Positions 62,607 to 64,000 of a DNA stretch of 64,000 nt are shown here, one piece after another (position 1 is the first letter of the stretch; the number at the start of each line of letters is the position of its first letter). Source of the DNA: Rhizobium sp. GN54 (GTDB taxonomy: Bacteria; Pseudomonadota; Alphaproteobacteria; Rhizobiales; Rhizobiaceae); NCBI RefSeq assembly GCF_021026345.1, contig NZ_JAJNCZ010000001.1:496001-560000 (forward strand), read 5' to 3'. The notes beneath the pieces were generated by a model, which searched no databases, was not told where the DNA came from, and saw only the letters and a program-made list of their open reading frames with translations. The translations under genes and the position numbers were made by a program.

Positions 62607-63522
62607 CCGCGGCGCCGGCAAGGGCAGGACCGCGGCTGCGCGCAAGCGGCAGGCCTCCGGTCCGGGCCTCCTCCAGCGTTCGCTCCTTTCGCTCGGCGCC
62701 TTCGCCGCGCGCCATCCCTCGATCGTCGGCGGCGGCGCTGCCTTTGCCGTCGTCTTCTCCTTCGTCGCCGCCAATGCGCTGTGGTATCAGCCGGGCGGCC
62801 ATCCCTCGCCGATCCTCAAGACGCGCTCCGGCCAGAACACGCTGGGCTTTTCCGCCCTGCGCGAGGAACCCTCGGACGTCACCACCTTCGTGATCCGGCG
62901 CGAGGGCGAGGAACAGGCCGAGGGCGGCGGCGTTCAGGACGCCGGCCAGCCGAACGAACTCGTCCTCGACATCCAGACCGAACTCGCCCGCCAGGGCTTC
63001 TATGCCGGCGACCCGGACGGTCGGCTGGAGGAGGAGACGGTCTCGGCGATCCGAAGGTTCCAGCAGGAGCGGGGGCTTTCACTCACCGGCACGCCGGACG
63101 CGGGATTGCTGGCCGCACTGCTTGCGGACGCTCCGCAGCAGGTGGCGGTGCTGCCGACCGAGCGGCCGCTCGATACCGGCGGGGCGAGCAATGCGGGCAC
63201 GGAGATCGATCCGGTCGCAGCCGCGATCCGCGCCGCCGAGGCCGATACCGTGGCCGCGCCGGCGCCGGCGCCCGCGGCGGCAGCGTCCGCGGCGCCCGCA
63301 CCGGCACCCGCGCCTGCAGGCCCCGGGCCGTCGAGCGCGCTGGTGATGAAGATCCAGAAGGGGCTGAGCAACATCGCCTATGCCGACATCACCGTCGACG
63401 GTGTCGCCGGCTCCAGGACCCGCGAGGCCATCCGCGCCTTCGAGAAGCACTACCGGCTGCCCGCCACCGGCGAGCCGAACGAGCTGGTGCTGAACAAGCT
63501 CAAGGAGATCGGCGCGCTCTGA
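62578..63522 (+). CDS. Membrane-anchored peptidoglycan-binding protein
   Basis: This 314-residue protein has a basic cytosolic head (residues 1-48) and one helix (IVGGGAAFAVVFSFVAANAL, 49-68). Two PG_binding_1 domains follow: about 127-175 (LVLDIQTELARQGFYAGDPD; SAIRRFQQERGLSLTG) and 255-312 (ALVMKIQKGLSNIAYADITV; REAIRAFEKHYRLPATG), separated by an Ala/Pro linker. It would tie the inner membrane to the cell wall. The ATG lies 29 bases inside the kinase gene, so the two are cotranscribed and probably linked in cell-envelope or division control. Confidence 0.88.
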   Translation: MTARARKQPDRGAGKGRTAAARKRQASGPGLLQRSLLSLGAFAARHPSIVGGGAAFAVVFSFVAANALWYQPGGHPSPILKTRSGQNTLGFSALREEPSDVTTFVIRREGEEQAEGGGVQDAGQPNELVLDIQTELARQGFYAGDPDGRLEEETVSAIRRFQQERGLSLTGTPDAGLLAALLADAPQQVAVLPTERPLDTGGASNAGTEIDPVAAAIRAAEADTVAAPAPAPAAAASAAPAPAPAPAGPGPSSALVMKIQKGLSNIAYADITVDGVAGSRTREAIRAFEKHYRLPATGEPNELVLNKLKEIGAL

Positions 63523-63747
63523 GCCGCCACACCTACCCCTTTTTCGGGGGCGTACCTCCTTTTTCGGAAATGAAATCTGCGCGTGAAACGTTAGAGTGCC
63601 GGAAGGCCGGCATCCGCCGGCATCGGGCGCGCGTCGCAACCGCGGCGCGCGGGATCAGCCTGTCTAGGGCGAGGGCGCTGTCGGCCGCACGGCGGGATAT
63701 CTCCCGCGGGTGCCGCCTATCGGCATCTGCAACACGGGGATTTTCGC

Positions 63748-64000
63748 ATGGCCAAGGGCAAATGGTACGCTTCTCTGGGCGATTACGGCCTCTTCGAGGA
63801 CAAGTGGTTCGGCGAATTGCGGGCACACAGCCACACCTCCACCAAGGTGACGCTGGTGGCCTCGAACGGCCTCAAGATGAGCGTCGTCGGCACCGGGCTG
63901 AAGGTGAACAGCGATGGTGAGCCGATCTCGGGCACCATCAAGACGATCACCTTCTCCACCCGCTCCGGCGACAAGCTGAACGAGTTCACCGGCCTGAACG
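63748..64000 (+). CDS. 5' end of an unidentified gene (partial)
   Basis: An open frame starts at ATG 63748, about seven bases after GGGGA, and is open to the end of the window (84 codons). It reads MAKGKWYASLGDYGLFEDKW... with beta-rich segments (TKVTLVASNGLKMSVVGTGL; GTIKTITFSTRSGDKLNEFT). No signal peptide is seen. The style resembles the start of secreted RTX or calcium-binding proteins of rhizobia, but with only 84 residues I cannot name it. Confidence 0.75.
   Translation, partial: MAKGKWYASLGDYGLFEDKWFGELRAHSHTSTKVTLVASNGLKMSVVGTGLKVNSDGEPISGTIKTITFSTRSGDKLNEFTGLN

Noticed and set aside
1-64000. tRNA, rRNA, prophage, insertion sequences, restriction or defence islands
   Set aside because: I looked for cloverleaf-like segments, transposase or integrase motifs, phage structural proteins and nuclease/methylase motifs and recognised none. 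The only mobile-like features are short palindromic repeats and the two toxin-antitoxin pairs.

Overview
The window is high-GC DNA of alphaproteobacterial type, most likely from a member of Rhizobiaceae (Ensifer/Sinorhizobium, Shinella, Rhizobium or a relative). The reasons are a Ros/MucR zinc-finger regulator followed by DUF6456, SufE, DUF5330 and a sensor kinase, a seven-gene Mnh/Pha cation antiporter operon, and the palindromic intergenic elements common in rhizobia. It reads as ordinary chromosome. I see no rRNA, tRNA, prophage, insertion sequence or CRISPR. The species is not identifiable from what I can see.

Layout. 1-8.8 kb: two MFS transporters, one divergent from a LysR regulator; a secreted VWA-like DUF1194 protein; a LuxR-type regulator; an exported pentapeptide-repeat protein; Tam methyltransferase and a haloacid dehalogenase. 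8.9-20 kb: two small DUF1801 proteins, a zinc alcohol dehydrogenase, IlvE, Fe-type SodB, an RHH/ParE toxin-antitoxin pair, a WYL regulator facing a LysE exporter, two exported c-type cytochromes, a GNAT enzyme and an MHS transporter. 20-32 kb: PQQ glucose dehydrogenase, a GST, an exported DUF1254/DUF1214 protein, a second DUF1194 protein, a secreted Gly/Asn-repeat protein, a Tat-exported sulfatase and a large serralysin-like RTX metalloprotease. 32-50 kb: SelO, homocysteine methyltransferase facing a TetR regulator, a CelD-like acyltransferase, oligopeptidase B, a YceI/cytochrome b561 operon, an AI-2E family permease, a ring-cleavage-type VOC protein, a universal stress protein, a DksA-like protein, hemolysin III, an XRE-cupin/GNAT divergent pair and MsrB. 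50-57 kb: VapBC and mnhABCDEFG. 57-64 kb: MucR, a DnaA-type HTH protein, DUF6456, SufE, DUF5330, a DivJ-like histidine kinase, a peptidoglycan-binding protein and the start of one more gene that runs off the window.

Themes. Many products are periplasmic or secreted: DUF1194 x2, cytochromes, Gcd, DUF1254, sulfatase, RTX protease and YceI. Several regulators sit back to back with one target gene (LysR/MFS, WYL/LysE, TetR/homocysteine methyltransferase, XRE-cupin/GNAT), and some have visible dyads between them. Intergenic space is rich in repeats: at least four families of palindromic or composite elements, two of which have expanded into tandem arrays (33.96-34.60 kb and 40.48-41.35 kb). The most unusual single signal is a 5'-leader hairpin whose inner stem would mask the ribosome binding site of the DnaA-like HTH gene downstream of mucR.
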